Source: Andrena cerasifolii (taxonomy: Eukaryota > Arthropoda > Insecta > Hymenoptera > Andrenidae). Taken from it: 64,000 nucleotides of DNA. The stretch is taken from the NCBI RefSeq assembly GCF_050908995.1, contig NC_135133.1, positions 8,660,001-8,724,000 on the forward strand. The letters are read 5' to 3'. Position numbers and translations under genes: made by a program. Shown one piece after another: positions 47,499-59,252 of this stretch. How positions within the stretch are numbered: the stretch's first letter is position 1; each line of letters opens with the position of its first letter. The notes below the pieces were generated by a model. It ran no database searches and was not told the origin of the DNA. It was given only the letters and a program-made list of their open reading frames with translations.

Positions 47499-47550
47499 CG
47501 ATCGTCTCCAGAATTGTCGTCTCGGGTGTTTCGTCTGCTGCACGTTGATT
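47499..47550 (-). CDS. Candidate 52-nt internal coding exon, minus strand
   Basis: Bounded on the minus strand by GCGTGCTTTTAG and by ATCG|GTAAGTATC, a consensus donor. In the open frame it reads NQRAADETPETTILETI plus one base, a soluble acidic/Thr-rich peptide. It is short, so splice-like signals could coincide by chance, but both flanks are good and the frame fits the next candidate exon at 46581-46732. No family is recognised. Confidence 0.3.
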
Positions 47551-48409
47551 CTAAAAGCACGCGTCTAATAGAGGCATTCAGCACTCGGCGATTTGCATAA
47601 TATCGGTCATTTGCGGGCTGCTGCTCGAGGACGGTGCCAATATCCACGGTCTGTCATCGAGGAGCACAATAATGGCCAGGGATATCTGCGGGGACGGTAA
47701 TACGTATAGCTGAGGGAACATCTGCTCCGCGGAAGAACCGTTTGCGCGGGTTCTGTTCTACTTGGCTCCGGAGGATTCCTCCGTACGCCGTAGCTCTCAC
47801 ATATGAGAGACCGATGCCTATCGAGAACACCACGGTGCCCTCTCGCCCCCTCGCCGAACGGTGCAGGCCGTACGTTTCGATCGTTACCGAAACGAGATCG
47901 TTATCGCGATACGGATGCGCGATACATCAGCGGCGACGGTGATTTCTGCGCCACGTTCAAGGATGCGACTCCGCGGCAAATTCTGCGCCGAATGTACGGC
48001 CCGCTAGGCCTTATCGCCGCTGATATCGGCGAGTTTTTCGCCGGCTTTATCGCGGCACGATTAGGTTGCACCCGTCGCGACGCGAGATCGTCTGCGGCCC
48101 GGCGACACGGGGGTCTCCGGATCGGAGGAATTCCTCCGAGGCGAGTTTTTTCGAAAGTGAAAACAGTGGCTCGGTAGAAGGAACAGGCACTTCCTAACGA
48201 ACAGTACAATGTCTGTCGTTATTATAGAATTAACACGCTTCGGAGCAAACCGACCCTGGCAGATGATCTTCCTCAGGAAACCTTTGCAACTGGATCTTCG
48301 AAACAGAAGAGATACAGTTCTACTAATGACAGATACGGAATAAGATGAAAAACCATGAAATCACGTATATGAAATTAATAAATGCCCTCCTCCGAATAAA
48401 TCCCCTTGC
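47551..48409. other. Non-coding stretch
   Basis: Mixed sequence. The plus-strand frame at 47803-48177 is Arg-rich without recognisable domains and overlaps a minus-strand frame at 47901-48209. I see nothing else. Confidence 0.35.
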
Positions 48410-48912
48410 GGCACAAAAGCGTAGTGTAGCTTTGACAATTGTTTGTTGGTGAAGAAAGAAATCAGTCGAAAATCTGTTTAAACGTCGTTATTATACACAT
48501 CTTAAGTAGTTTCAAGCTATTTCTTTTCTTTTTTCAAAGTGGCACTCTTTCTCGGAACCACGATTTTCAAATTGGCTTGCAGGGTAACTCAAACAAATTT
48601 TATTCGACCCACTTGAAATTTTTACAGCAGCTTCTTCACTACATTCTCCATAGAAATACGTACCGATATTGTAAAATACTGTTTTCCTTAGAAATGCTAT
48701 GCATTTGAACATAAACTTATGCTGCAAGCCCATTTGAAAAACGTGGTTCCGAGGAGCACGCGTTTAAAGTGCCCTTTGCAAATAAGAAAAGCAAACAAAA
48801 ATAGCTTGAGGCTACTTAAGATGTATAATAATAAAGGCGTTTAAACAGATTTTCTACTTATTTCTTTGTTTACCCAGAAACAATTGTCAAAGCTACACTA
48901 CGATTTTGTGCC
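48410..48912. mobile_element. Near-complete palindromic MITE with GGCACAAAA ends
   Basis: GGCACAAAA at 48410-48418 pairs with TTTTGTGCC at 48904-48912. The arms continue with CGTAGTGTAGCTTTGACAAT and AAATCTGTTTAAACG, and further in ATACATCTTAAGTAG-type, GGAACCACG and TTGCAGC-type segments, so arms of about 230 bp fold on each other. The flanks are TTGC and ATCA, so no TTAA or TA duplication is seen and the superfamily is unassigned. It has no coding capacity. Confidence 0.8.
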
Positions 48913-51568
48913 ATCACAGTGGCGTTACCCCATAATCTCCATATGCAACCCCGCCCGAGCAAAAAGCGACCGAATCAATGTAAAAATCGCTGCCTCTTCG
49001 GAAAAGATGGCACCGAAACCGTGGCAACTAATTGCAGCTGATGGAAAACTGGTCAAACATAATGGTACTCTGGTGGCACAGTGCCCGCCTCGAGGAGGCG
49101 CAGTTTGTTCAGCAACGTCGGACATATCTCGCGGAATTGCGACGGCGGAGCGCGCCGCGGACTGGCTGCTGCCCGATCCCTAAGCGAAGTGAAAGTTAGA
49201 TGTGTGGGCACGGGATGCGCACGAATTCATTTTTTCGGCCTCACCGTCGACTTTTTTCCCCAGCGTCGCGGCATCAGTTCCCATGTATACCGACCTAGCC
49301 TATATGGCCGGCGCGATATCTTCTCGCGCACATGCACACGTTTTCCAGCGCGGCACACACAGAAGTAACTCCACAGAGAGACAGCCAACCCTGGCCACTA
49401 TCTCCCTCTATTTCTCTCCATCTTTCTCCCTCTTTCTTTCCCTCCTCGTGTCCCTGTTCCAGGTGTTCGATCGGCACTGTACGTGCACGTATAAACTCCC
49501 TATGTCTCCAGTTGGTCTCGCTCTCCTCGTTCCTCCTGGAGGCTTCCATTCCTACGGCGACGTAGAAGAGCAACTTGTACAGCTAGTACACCCGTGGCCT
49601 GGCTCTAGCCGTGACTTATCGGCTCTGTGCACCTACGACGTGTCCCTAGCCCGGCAGAATCGATTCCGGATGACGCGGAATCGACGAGACGCTACCAGCC
49701 TCTCGTGGGATCGGGATCCCAGCGCCGCGGATCTCCTGGATGCGAGATCATCCGGAGAACGGGTAACCTTTTAGCTCACCGATGTCCCCGTGCCCCTACC
49801 TCGCCCTGTAACGAAGGAATTTCAGTTTTGGATCGATAGCGAGTCGCGAAGACGGGGGCACTTGAACGCCTGGGTGTTGGGTACTTGGGGCGCTGGGTGT
49901 TTGGGTGATCGGGGAGTTGGGTGCTGAGGAGCTTCGTGGACTGTGGGCTTGCGAATATGGGGGACCAAGGTGGGAACGGGAATTTCATGTGGGTGGTTGA
50001 GGATGTGGTGGATTTTGAGATGCCGAGTGCTTTGATAGTGGAGATATGGGGGAACTTGATGTAGATGGGTCGGGTTTTCAGGTGTCAGCACTTTGACACT
50101 TGGCAATTGGAGTGCTGAGTATATTCTACATATGTGTGGAATTTATAATTAGTATTGTTGAGGGTAGAATGATTGGAGTTGGATGAGATTAGAAACTCAA
50201 TGTATGTACTCAATGCTCTTAATGCTGGCAACTGAAGATCCTCGGCATTCGCTTGGAAATTTGAAGCCCTGCGCGCCTGCAACCTCTGAATATTTCAAAA
50301 TTCAGAATACGTAATATTTCAAACTACAAACTTCGGAATATCACGTATCCATTAGACTCGAAACGTTTGATACCTCGCGCTCTGATGAGGTATGACATCA
50401 TCGTGATAACGTAGAAACTGTTGGAAATATTCCAATGCACGGGGGATCTAATGAATAAAATGTAAAGTCAGCGTAGGAACGTTGGCTAATAAATGTAATT
50501 CCTCAAGCAGCCTCCGATCATTTCGTGAACTACGTTAAGGGCACAGTTTGCCTGGTCAGCTTGCCTGGTAACAGGTTTCGTTGCTAAATTATGGTAGTTG
50601 GTGTCCATGAGATATCTTCGATCGTCCGCTTCGCGATTTTACGTGACGCGAAATCGTGGCTCGTTATCGAGCGTGCGATCGAGATCGCGCGCTGGAAGTC
50701 TTTAGGACCGAAATTTCTTGCTCCAGATCGCAGCGTCTAGGAATGGATATACGCGAATCCTGGTCAGAAGAATGCACGACCTTTCTAATCGATGTAGGCA
50801 ATCCGTCTTTTCTCCTCTCCTCTATGCCCAGTATATCTTGCGCGTTTTTTCGGCTGTTTCTCTATGGTTCGCGTACAGTTCCCATGTGCCTCTTCTGCGA
50901 TTACAGTCTCCTAATACTATCATCGCTCCATCTCGATTGTCCCTTTTTTATAGCCCGATGTCACTTATGTAACTGCGCTTAAAAGACATCTAACTTTCTA
51001 TGATTTGTAATAGTAGAAAGGTTGATTATGTCTTGCCTATTAAGGCGTTTTTTTACGTCGCGCTATTGCCATTACACACTCGGAGAAAAACGGTACGGAG
51101 TTAACATTGCTACTAGGAAAGGGGAACGTGAAAGAATTCAAGATTAAAAGCCAAGCTTGATAGTTTATGAGATTAGATTAGAATTGGTCATCACTTCCAT
51201 AACAAGGAAGGCGGTGAAGCTATTTCGCCCCGTGCGACTGATTTCTTTAAAATCCCAAGAAGCTCGAGCTTTCAGCCATAAATCCAGCGCTGGCAATCAC
51301 GATCGCGGTACAGGGGAGCAAATTACGCGATCGCCGTATCCGATACTCTGTTTCGAACTCTTAGTTATCAGTTCCTTGCACTTAAAGGCTGCAGCAACGC
51401 GGCTGTGGCATCGATTAACGCGAAACGAAATCGACAGGCATCGTGGGATCCGGATCGCGTGGATCGAAATTTTCAACGTCGACTCGTAAATAGTAGGTAC
51501 CGGTAACCTGCTTGGGTTATTTCCACAAAATTATATTCTTCTCAAAACTATTGAGCAACTTGAAGAAC
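48913..51568. other. Non-coding stretch; CT-rich tract with acceptor-like end
   Basis: 49400-49462 is pyrimidine-rich and ends TGTTCCAG|GTGTTCGATCGG, resembling a plus-strand splice acceptor; the following frame stays open to 49774 but has no recognised domain. 49860-49985 is G-rich and repetitive. 50.0-51.5 kb shows nothing recognisable apart from chance frames such as 50656-50982. Confidence 0.35.
49872..49921 (+). other. G-quadruplex motif with seven G-runs
   Basis: Seven runs of three or four G are separated by loops of four to five bases (TGTT, TACTT, CGCT, TGTTT, TGATC, AGTT). This exceeds the usual four-run G-quadruplex pattern and could fold in several registers on the plus strand. 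The sequence is a degenerate minisatellite of GGGTGTT-like units. A role is unknown. Confidence 0.7.
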
Positions 51569-51572
51569 TTAA

Positions 51573-51967
51573 AAGGAGGAATCCTATTTTTGGAGCTAAA
51601 ACATAGTCAAATTGGGAATTTTTTTTTAAGAAACTAGCGATCCGATTGAACTGAAATTTGGAGAATGTTTTTAGGCATCTTTGAAGAAGCTGCAGATTTT
51701 TCTTTATTAATTTTTAATAATAAATGTAGCAGCTACGCATGATCGACCATCGCGCCGCGGGAAATTCGTCGTTCGTCGTTACGCTTCCAGATAATTGGAA
51801 TCGTAACTCCTATATTTGTTATCGAAAATGAATATAAAAAAAACTGCAATTTCCTCAAAAGTGCATAGAAACGTGCTCCGAATTTCAGTTTAAACGAATC
51901 GCTGGTTTCTTAAAAAAAAAATCCCAAATTTTGCTATGCTTTTAGCCCCAAAAATAGGATTCCCCTT
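51573..51967. mobile_element. Palindromic TTAA-type MITE
   Basis: TTAA at 51569-51572 precedes AAGGAGGAATCCTATTTTTG. The right end is the inverted counterpart, finishing GGATTCCCCTT, and is followed by TTCA (51968-51971), one change from TTAA. Inverted similarity continues through AATTTTTTTTTAAGAAAC, AGCGAT and CTGAAATT-type words for about 150 bp, leaving a small centre that is not symmetric. It has no coding capacity. Confidence 0.8.
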
Positions 51968-51971
51968 TTCA

Positions 51972-53388
51972 AACACATACCACTCCGAATCCCCCAGTTT
52001 CCTACCCCCCTCCCCCATTTGAAGCTCTTTTTACAATATCCTTCTTCTTTGATCACCACCGTTCACCTCGAGATTGCAGCAAGTGCCGCGATAGATAAGC
52101 AGTTTAGGGACGCAAGAACGTGAAAAGAGGTTATATCCGCGCGGCAATCGAGATGTGTCGCGGTCTTCTTTCACGCGGCAGGGGTTGACGAAAACAATAA
52201 TGCAGGGGGGTGCGAGGATGGTATCGATCGGGCGGCACGAAACAATGGCTTCGCCTAGAACGTAACAAATGATCGCCTCCTTATCTGAGGGAGGATGAAC
52301 ACTGTGGCAACGTCACGGTCAGCTTTCTCCGTGAAAATTGCCATTTTCGCACTATCCACGGGCGAACAATACTTGCCCATTTTTATACTTTAATCGGCGC
52401 CATGTTCGGAAGCGTCCCCGTCCCACCTTCCACGGCCCGCGTTACAACTTGGAGCCTTATCGTCGCTACTAATCAGCGGATAATATCGTTATCCCCTATC
52501 ATCTTTTATAGCGCCAGCGGCACGCGTTATGAACAGGGTACGCGTGACAGACGGAAGTGGATTTCACGTTTAATCCCTCGGCTCGGAGCTCGGAGGAAAC
52601 GAAACCATCCAATTGCAGGGTAACAAATTCAATTTCATCAGTCAATATCCCCTTCAACGAGTCGTGCCGCTCGCAACGACGCGCTCCTCCTTAAAGATTT
52701 CCTTTCATGTGTCCTAGCGCTCCTAGCTCCGACTCTACTGTGCCCGACAAAAAAAATCATTGTTCGGCGTCGCTGCAGCGCCGTTACCGTTCCCATCGCG
52801 TTCCTCGACATTTACCTTATTATCCTGCTCGATACTCCCCGTTGCTCGTTATCGCGAGGCCATTAAATTTTTATACGTGCCCCTCCCGCCCGCCTCCGCT
52901 CCACTCGTTCATCGAACGGTTTCGCCGAATAATAAAGTACTTCTGCCGATTCCCCTGCATCGAGAGGGGCCCCGTAATACGTTATCATAGAACAAGAGGA
53001 CTTTGGAGGCGGCAGTCGTCGGATCCCTTCGCGTATATACCCGACCGAAAGGCAGCGCGTACGCGTGCATCGGCGAATAAGTAGCTCGGCTCGAAGCCAA
53101 TCAGTTGGCGTAATGGAGATCGATAGCCATAAGCCGATCTTCCCGATACACGCTGCCTTCTGTCAACTGTATAATGCCGGTAGAGTAGACGCGTGGTACC
53201 TATACCTCGTCTGCGATGAAGCAGCCGAATGACGCGTGCTGAACGGTCATCGAAATGGGTCACGAGGCGAGGACGTGGTGTGACTTCGTCGTGGTACCGG
53301 GAACGTCTGTGCTTCACCACGGAAATTAGAAAGTATCGTTTCGTTGGGGTGTGGGAGAGTTAGGACTCACGAAGGTAGATGTTCGCGT
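51972..53388. other. Non-coding stretch
   Basis: Mixed GC sequence. Frames at 52707-53084 (plus) and 52985-53320 (minus) overlap and show no domain. I see no splice-bounded exon, RNA gene or repeat. Confidence 0.4.
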
Positions 53389-53390
53389 AT

Positions 53391-53588
53391 AGACGCCACT
53401 GGATAGAACGTCGAGAACTTCAAAGTCGATTTCCTCGAAAATGAAGCGCAATATCAAAAAATTTTACTGCTTTTTCTCGACTTACCTACTAGTTAGAAGT
53501 CGAAAAGAAAGAGTGACTTTTCTCGATACCAAGCTTCGTTTTCGAGAAAATTGACTTTGAATATCCTGACGCTGCATCCAGGCGCGTC
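53391..53588. mobile_element. Small TA-flanked inverted-repeat MITE (Tc1/mariner-type)
   Basis: The left end GACGCCACTGGATAGAACGT and the inverted right end (GACGCGCCTGGATGCAGCGT) align well. The similarity then continues through TTCAAAGTC, TCGAAAA and GAAGC to near the centre. TA lies at 53389-53390 and 53589-53590, consistent with a TA duplication. At about 200 bp it is too small to code. The TCGAAAA/GAAGC core is in inverted arms, so a transcript would form a hairpin. Confidence 0.7.
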
Positions 53589-53590
53589 TA

Positions 53591-54827
53591 GGGGAACATA
53601 CCTTGGCATTCGATTATCGATTGTCTCATAGCTGAAGGGAAGTGATAGACAGACGTTCTGTCGTTAAAAGTGAAGTTCCTTCGACTCCAGCCACGTGAAT
53701 ATTACGCTGGGTGAACGAGGATGAATTAAAGCACGAATTTCGGTGCAGTGCTTTCGCGGCGCGGTCGCAGAGGTGCCGGATGGTATCACACAAGAGAAGC
53801 CGCGTTTCCTTCCCAATGACGGGCGTCTTATCGCTGAATAAACCGAGGCTAAAAAACGGACGGATGAACGGACGTTGTGGAGATGAAATGCTGGCACTGT
53901 CCACTGTGCCCCACCTGTGCCCTTATCTGTACAAACAGCTTGTATCCCGTCGGTTACAAAGAGACACGGGTCACTCCCGGGGCCTCGAGTGTTTCCCTCC
54001 CTTTTTCCCGGTTCCCGGTGTGGCCGGCGTGCACGGAGGGACACGAGTGGGTCAGAAATCAAACAGATACGAGAAACACTCGGATCCTTTCGCCACGAAT
54101 TTATATTACCTTGACTCGTGCAACGCGTGTGACAAATAGAAGCGAGGAACGAAGAGAAAGGGGCACGAGACGGTGTAGAAAAGCAATTGGTTTTTGATAC
54201 TCGAGGAATCACGAAGGGGATATTTAAATCTGACGAGTAAATTGAGGAAAGGGAAGTGGCGGTTTCTTGTTTCGTGCCAAAGTTTCGCGGAAGATTGCAC
54301 GTGAGGATCGAACGATTAGAAATCGGTTTCTGCGGATGCACTTTCGATGCGAGCGGTACGTGTAGGAGCAAGCAGTGCCGCATAATAGAATGACGGACTC
54401 ACAATGCATCGCGTCTAGGAGTTACAAGGGCCCGCGAGGAGAGTGTTAAGTGAAAGTCAGGTAAAATCCCTGACCACGGTGCTCTTCGACCCTCCATTTG
54501 CCTCGTTGATCCGCTGAAAGCCGTGTCGCTGCAGAACCTCTCGCGCAACGAAATTTGCGAAACGCAGATTCTGCGCTGGGGCAACGCCCTGCGCTCGCCG
54601 GCGATCGTTTTCCGAGATTGTCGACTTGATTTTCGAAAATGAAAACGATCGATATCGTTTGTCACCGTGGAACCGATATTTCTTTGGAATATGTTTTTTA
54701 TTTGGATGCAGACGCGGGCTACTTAGGTGCGGACAAAAGCGAGATGAGTGGAAGGTTAAAGGATTCTACGCATAAATGAGTGAAAGCTTTTGAAGTCAGC
54801 TTTCATTCACGTAGAGTACTAAATAGG
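53591..54827. other. Non-coding stretch with long frames open on both strands
   Basis: The minus strand is open for 239 codons (53664-54383) while the plus strand is open at 53711-54139 and 53877-54197 in other frames. The translations contain no domain and are Ser/Arg-rich. A hairpin CTACG/CGTAG with TGAGTGAAAGC/GCTTTCATTCA arms lies at about 54755-54815, just before the MITE at 54828. No gene can be supported. Confidence 0.3.
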
Positions 54828-55310
54828 GGTCATGCTCAATCAGGACGCCTAAAAACAGTGGTTTTGGGGATTTTTTCTCTCAAAAACAGTAAGACCTTTT
54901 TCAAAAACAATTTTGGTTTTTAAAATAGTGTATTTTAGGGAGTATCTCCTAATTTTTTTATTTTAAAATAATTATCAATAACGAAGTTGTGGCCGGTATT
55001 CCGAAGGTCCTCTCGAAACAGGTGTTTTGCGGAGACCAAAGCCGCTCGGTACTCACTGGATCATCAGAAATTAAATATTCAAAAAGATATGTTTAAAGAT
55101 ATATTTATTAAAAGATTTATTTTATTTTTTCCTTCTGTTTTTTCCTATATTTTTTTCTATTCACCAAAAAACAATTATAATTGTCAGAGTATTGACAAAT
55201 TAATATTTCGAAATGTCTCTAAATTACACTATTTCATGTACCAAAATAGTTTTTGAAAAAGTCTTACAGTTTTTAAGAAGAATATTTTAGATCATACTGG
55301 GTCTACGTTC
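54828..55310. mobile_element. Inverted-repeat MITE with uncertain ends
   Basis: Arms around 54885-54965 and 55190-55274 share AAAACAGTAAGAC/GTCTTACAGTTTT, TTTTTCAAAAAC and AAATAGTGTA in inverted orientation. The left flank GGGGTCATGCTCAATCAGG resembles the GGGG ends of TTAA-type elements, preceded by TAAAT rather than TTAA. The matching right terminus was not found (GATCATACTGGGTC is a possible remnant). The interior holds a GC-richer block at 54985-55055. Confidence 0.6.
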
Positions 55311-58300
55311 TTAGATATATATTCTGAGAATCTAAATTCTCTTCGATGATCACCAAATTTCTGTTAAACTAAATTTTTTAAGTAAAGTGGGTGTCATTTG
55401 GGACTCCTGTATCCTATAGGGTTTTCTAAAAAAATCAGAATCGTTAAGAAATCGTTCGAAAGTCATAAAATAGTTATATAAATATTTATATTCCTTTTAC
55501 ATCGATGTATGATTCTTTAACATTCTATTAAGCTTCCTGCTATTATATTTTTCCATTCTTCTTCCAGAATACTCTTCTGAATAGACTTTTCTGAATCTGT
55601 CAGTCTATTTCGCTACACAACTTTTAATTGCAGGGCCATCCCACGATAGTTATTACATTATTACTTCAAACATACTTACACCAATAGTAAATGTATTTCA
55701 AAGTTCATTATCCATACAAAATACTAGAATTTTACCCAAACCAGCAGGTCCCCAAAGATTTTCAAACAGGGGCGTGCATGCAACGAGCACGTCAACGCAT
55801 TAATCAACAATTACAGCAGAATTAAAAAAAAAAAAACAATTCATCAGAGGATAGAAGAAACCACCCCCGTGCAGCAGTCCACCAAACTTCGAGTAAGAAA
55901 AGATCGTTAGCGATGGAATCTCCAAGTCCAAGCGAACGAGTGTAGCTTTCCAGGGCCCAGCTAAACGTGTCCAGGCAGATCTGTTAAACGCGTGAAAGGA
56001 TTTCCGGATGAGTGTCGGGATGTGACAAAAAGATGGTGGTGCGGTTTCTGGTGGACAAAACGGTCCATTCACGCTGGCACAACATCCTGCCATCGGTGCT
56101 AGGTCGTGTCGTGACCTTATTCCGAGGAGACGTCACGGGGCAGGCTCTCGTTTCGCCTGTCCATGACAAATTACGGATCGTTTCACGCCTGTAGCCGTGC
56201 CTCCTCACGCGTCGAGCAACTCGCCGCGCTAGGTCCAGGGGCAACACAGTGAGAAGAGGCGTCCGGGGGTGGATTTTTACCGGGCCTACGACAAAGCTGA
56301 GGGCCTTAAGTCCCGGGGACAGTCGTGGCACGAATAATGCCTTTCGGGATTAGGATCGTAAAAGTTCGGACCACCCAAAAAAAAAAAAAAAGAAATAAAG
56401 AAGAGGGAAAAAGGAGAAGGGAAATCGCGCGTGCAATCGCGCGGATTATTTCCTCGGGACGATAGTGTGAACGATTCTGTGGACCTCGATGTGCGCAGAG
56501 ATACATCGTGCCAGGCAGTTGGAAAAGAACGCTGGAAAAGCACTCCGGGAACGTGAGATCTTGGATTCCTTTCGAGCTCCCCCCGCCTTTGACTTCCTGA
56601 TTATTTTTGTGCAACCTTCGGCTGACGCTGAAGAGGAAACGCACCCTCGGGGGGTGAAACTATGTTCGTAAGAGTGTGAAAGGTTGGGAGAGAGGGGATG
56701 TGGATTAACTATTTTAAACGTTCAGCGAAGCTTTAGAAGCAGCAACTTATGGAGCAGTTTACTTGTTGGGATTTTAGAATTTGAACTTTATATATTGCCT
56801 GAAGAGGGAGCAGCTTCTCTGATTTCTTGCTACACTTTTTCGTTCATTATTTTAATTTGCCTCCCCAGTGTCGTTCAATTTTTCGGGCGAACCACTCCCT
56901 TGGTTCTATCAAATTATTTAATCTTTCCACGCGTTTATCTAATTGATATAAGAATGTATATACGCTCACAGTTTTACACAGTTAATGAACTGTTGGGGTT
57001 TGTTAAATAATGTACACCGAGTCTCATTGTGAGACTCTCGCAAGGAGAAATGCATGATATATTAACGAAATGAGAAAAGGGTGTTTTTCATAGGGGCTGA
57101 AGTTAGTTATAAAAGGTAGTGCCGCTACTACGCAAAGAAAACCATAACTGTATTTGAGATTTCCACAGCCATTGGAATTACAGCAAATTATGACAACTTA
57201 TTTTAATGTTATTTTATCAATATACTGAATATGAACTTTATTGGATAATCATGCGCAGCCTCGTGTTATTAAAATCATAACCCGCCCCCTTAATGCTCGA
57301 TGCCCCCAGAAATACTATACCACACCAAGCAAGCTTGTGTTTTACGTACTCGATAAATTAACGCGATCAAATAAGATCGATCACAATCCTCGCAAACTAT
57401 TCTGTACTCTACTCACCCAGCATGCAGAATACGAACTTCCGTTCGCCCACTTCGTCCCGCGACCCGTTAATCGATCCCCATAAAAAAAGCACTGTTCCAA
57501 TGACCAGCAAAAAAAAGCAGACCGTCCGAAACCAGACGAATCTTCGAGTTCCCATGAACCTAACTGTTCCACGGCCCTAATATTTGATCGAATCTCCGGT
57601 TTCAATTGAAAATCAACAGCGGAGAGAGACGGTGCAGCGTCCCGGCGAGAGCGACGAGGACAGAGGGAGAGAGAAAAAATGAGGGAGCAAAAAAATCGTC
57701 TACCCTAACGGATTCCAGGGTGAAAGACGGGCCAGGGGTGGAGGGTCGAAGGTAAAAGAGCCGATCGAAACGAGGCACGGAACGGACACGGGTAGAAAAA
57801 AGCGCACTGTTCCGTTTCCCTTTGCCTCGGTGTACCTTCGTAGTCGCTAATAATCTTCTTCTTCCTCCTCGATCTCTGTCCTCTGCCCACCCGTTTCACT
57901 CTCGGCCCGCGCCTTTATCTTTACGATATTTGCGCGCATTATCTCTCGCGGCGCACAACACGGCCGGGTACTTGTTCGCGAGCCACGTTTTCGTTTGTCC
58001 GGGAAAGGGGAACGCGGGGGATGGGGGTCGTTCCCTTTTTATCTGCTCCGGAGGAATTAGTCCGGCCACCAGGGACGGAAGCTTCTCCTACCGCGATCCC
58101 GCCATCGACGGGGAACAATTTCCTCGTTTTCTTCTCGTTCTTCTTCGGCTCCCCACGGTCGCGCGGGCACAGGGCGCCGCGCTGAAAAATAATAGTCGTC
58201 GCCGGCTCCCCTCGCCGCGGCTCCTTCCTATTACGGCGTTGCGCTGGTAATTAGCATAGTCATCCACAGGTGGTTGATCGTGAAATATATCGTCGCCCCG

Positions 58301-58796
58301 TGGTATATAGCCGGTGTACATAAAACGGAAGCCCGGCCCCGCAGAGCCGTAGGAAAAAGTCTGACGGTGAATCCGCCGCGGAATAATAAGGAAGGGGGCC
58401 CCGCGGAGGATAATCGACGCTGGGGATGCTGGCTCGGGGACGCGTCCGAGTTACCGCGAGCAACTTCGGGGCTGGTCGAGTTACACTCTCCTTTCCTTTC
58501 GTTCTTCTTTAGCGTGCGGGGGTGGAAAAAGCGAATTGTATTTGTTTCTTAGATTTCCTTAGGACTTGGGACCTGAGGGACACGCTGCGTATCCCTAATT
58601 TTGGGCAGCCTTCTGCGGGGATATGTGCAGGGTTTTTTTCAGATGAAACGGGTGGAGAGAGTCTTTAGCAAATTTCTGAAAGTTTCAACCATAGTAGCTC
58701 AACCGAGCATTTCAGTAGAGATTACCAGTTCAGCTGTGAATAATCTTATACTCTCATTATCGCGTCATTCAACGCGTGTTTCGAATCAAATACACT
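55311..58796. other. Non-coding stretch
   Basis: 55.3-55.8 kb is AT-rich; 55.9-56.7 kb is mixed with overlapping frames. A near-perfect hairpin, GAGTCTCA-TTG-TGAGACTC, lies at about 57019-57037. 57.6-58.5 kb is GC-rich with chance frames. TTTTTTTCAG|ATGAAACGG near 58632-58652 looks like a plus-strand acceptor followed by an open frame to 58798, but nothing else supports an exon. Confidence 0.35.
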
Positions 58797-59252
58797 AGGG
58801 CTTGTCGGTTTTCGAAAACCGGGGTTAAAAACCTTTATTCTTCGATAAATCTGTAAAATTCGAAAGCAGGTTTTTAAATCTAAAAACCTGGTTTTAGATA
58901 CTGGAATTAATGTGTAAACATTAATTAGTTATTTAATTAAAAATGTTAACACTTTGACTTGAAATCGCCTCAGGCACAAGCATACTGTAGTAACAGTTTA
59001 CTGTAAAACGAATCTTCATGGCTTCACGGATTTTAGTTCTTTTAGTATTTTTCTTATATATTTAGTTTTATATAGAAAGAGTATATTTCATTTTGTTAGA
59101 TTTTTGTAATTCCATAAAGATTGAAAGAACTGAAATTTTTTAAAATAATTATAAACAGTTCTTTACTGTTATAATTATATTTTGTTTTCCTAAAACAAAA
59201 GAAGAATACTGGAATTCGAAAATCGGTTTTTTCAAAAGTACTAGTTCCCAGA
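58797..59252. repeat. Repetitive element with GGTTTT/AAAACC ends
   Basis: The left side reads TAGGGCTTGTCGGTTTTCGA and repeats AAACC and GGTTTT words to about 58905. The right side ends CGAAAATCGGTTTTTTCAAA then GTACTAGTTCCCAGA, partly inverted relative to the left. Such AAAACCGG-rich termini occur in some non-autonomous hAT elements, but no 8-bp duplication is visible. The boundaries are approximate. Confidence 0.4.

Noticed and set aside
49464..49774. Plus-strand exon after a CT-rich tract ending TTCCAG
   Set aside because: CT-rich tracts are common in this window and give acceptor look-alikes; no matching donor or protein family.
53664..54383. Longest minus-strand open frame in the 53-54 kb region (239 codons)
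   Set aside because: No domain, Ser/Arg-rich, and two other frames on the plus strand are open through the same bases; no splice or start support.
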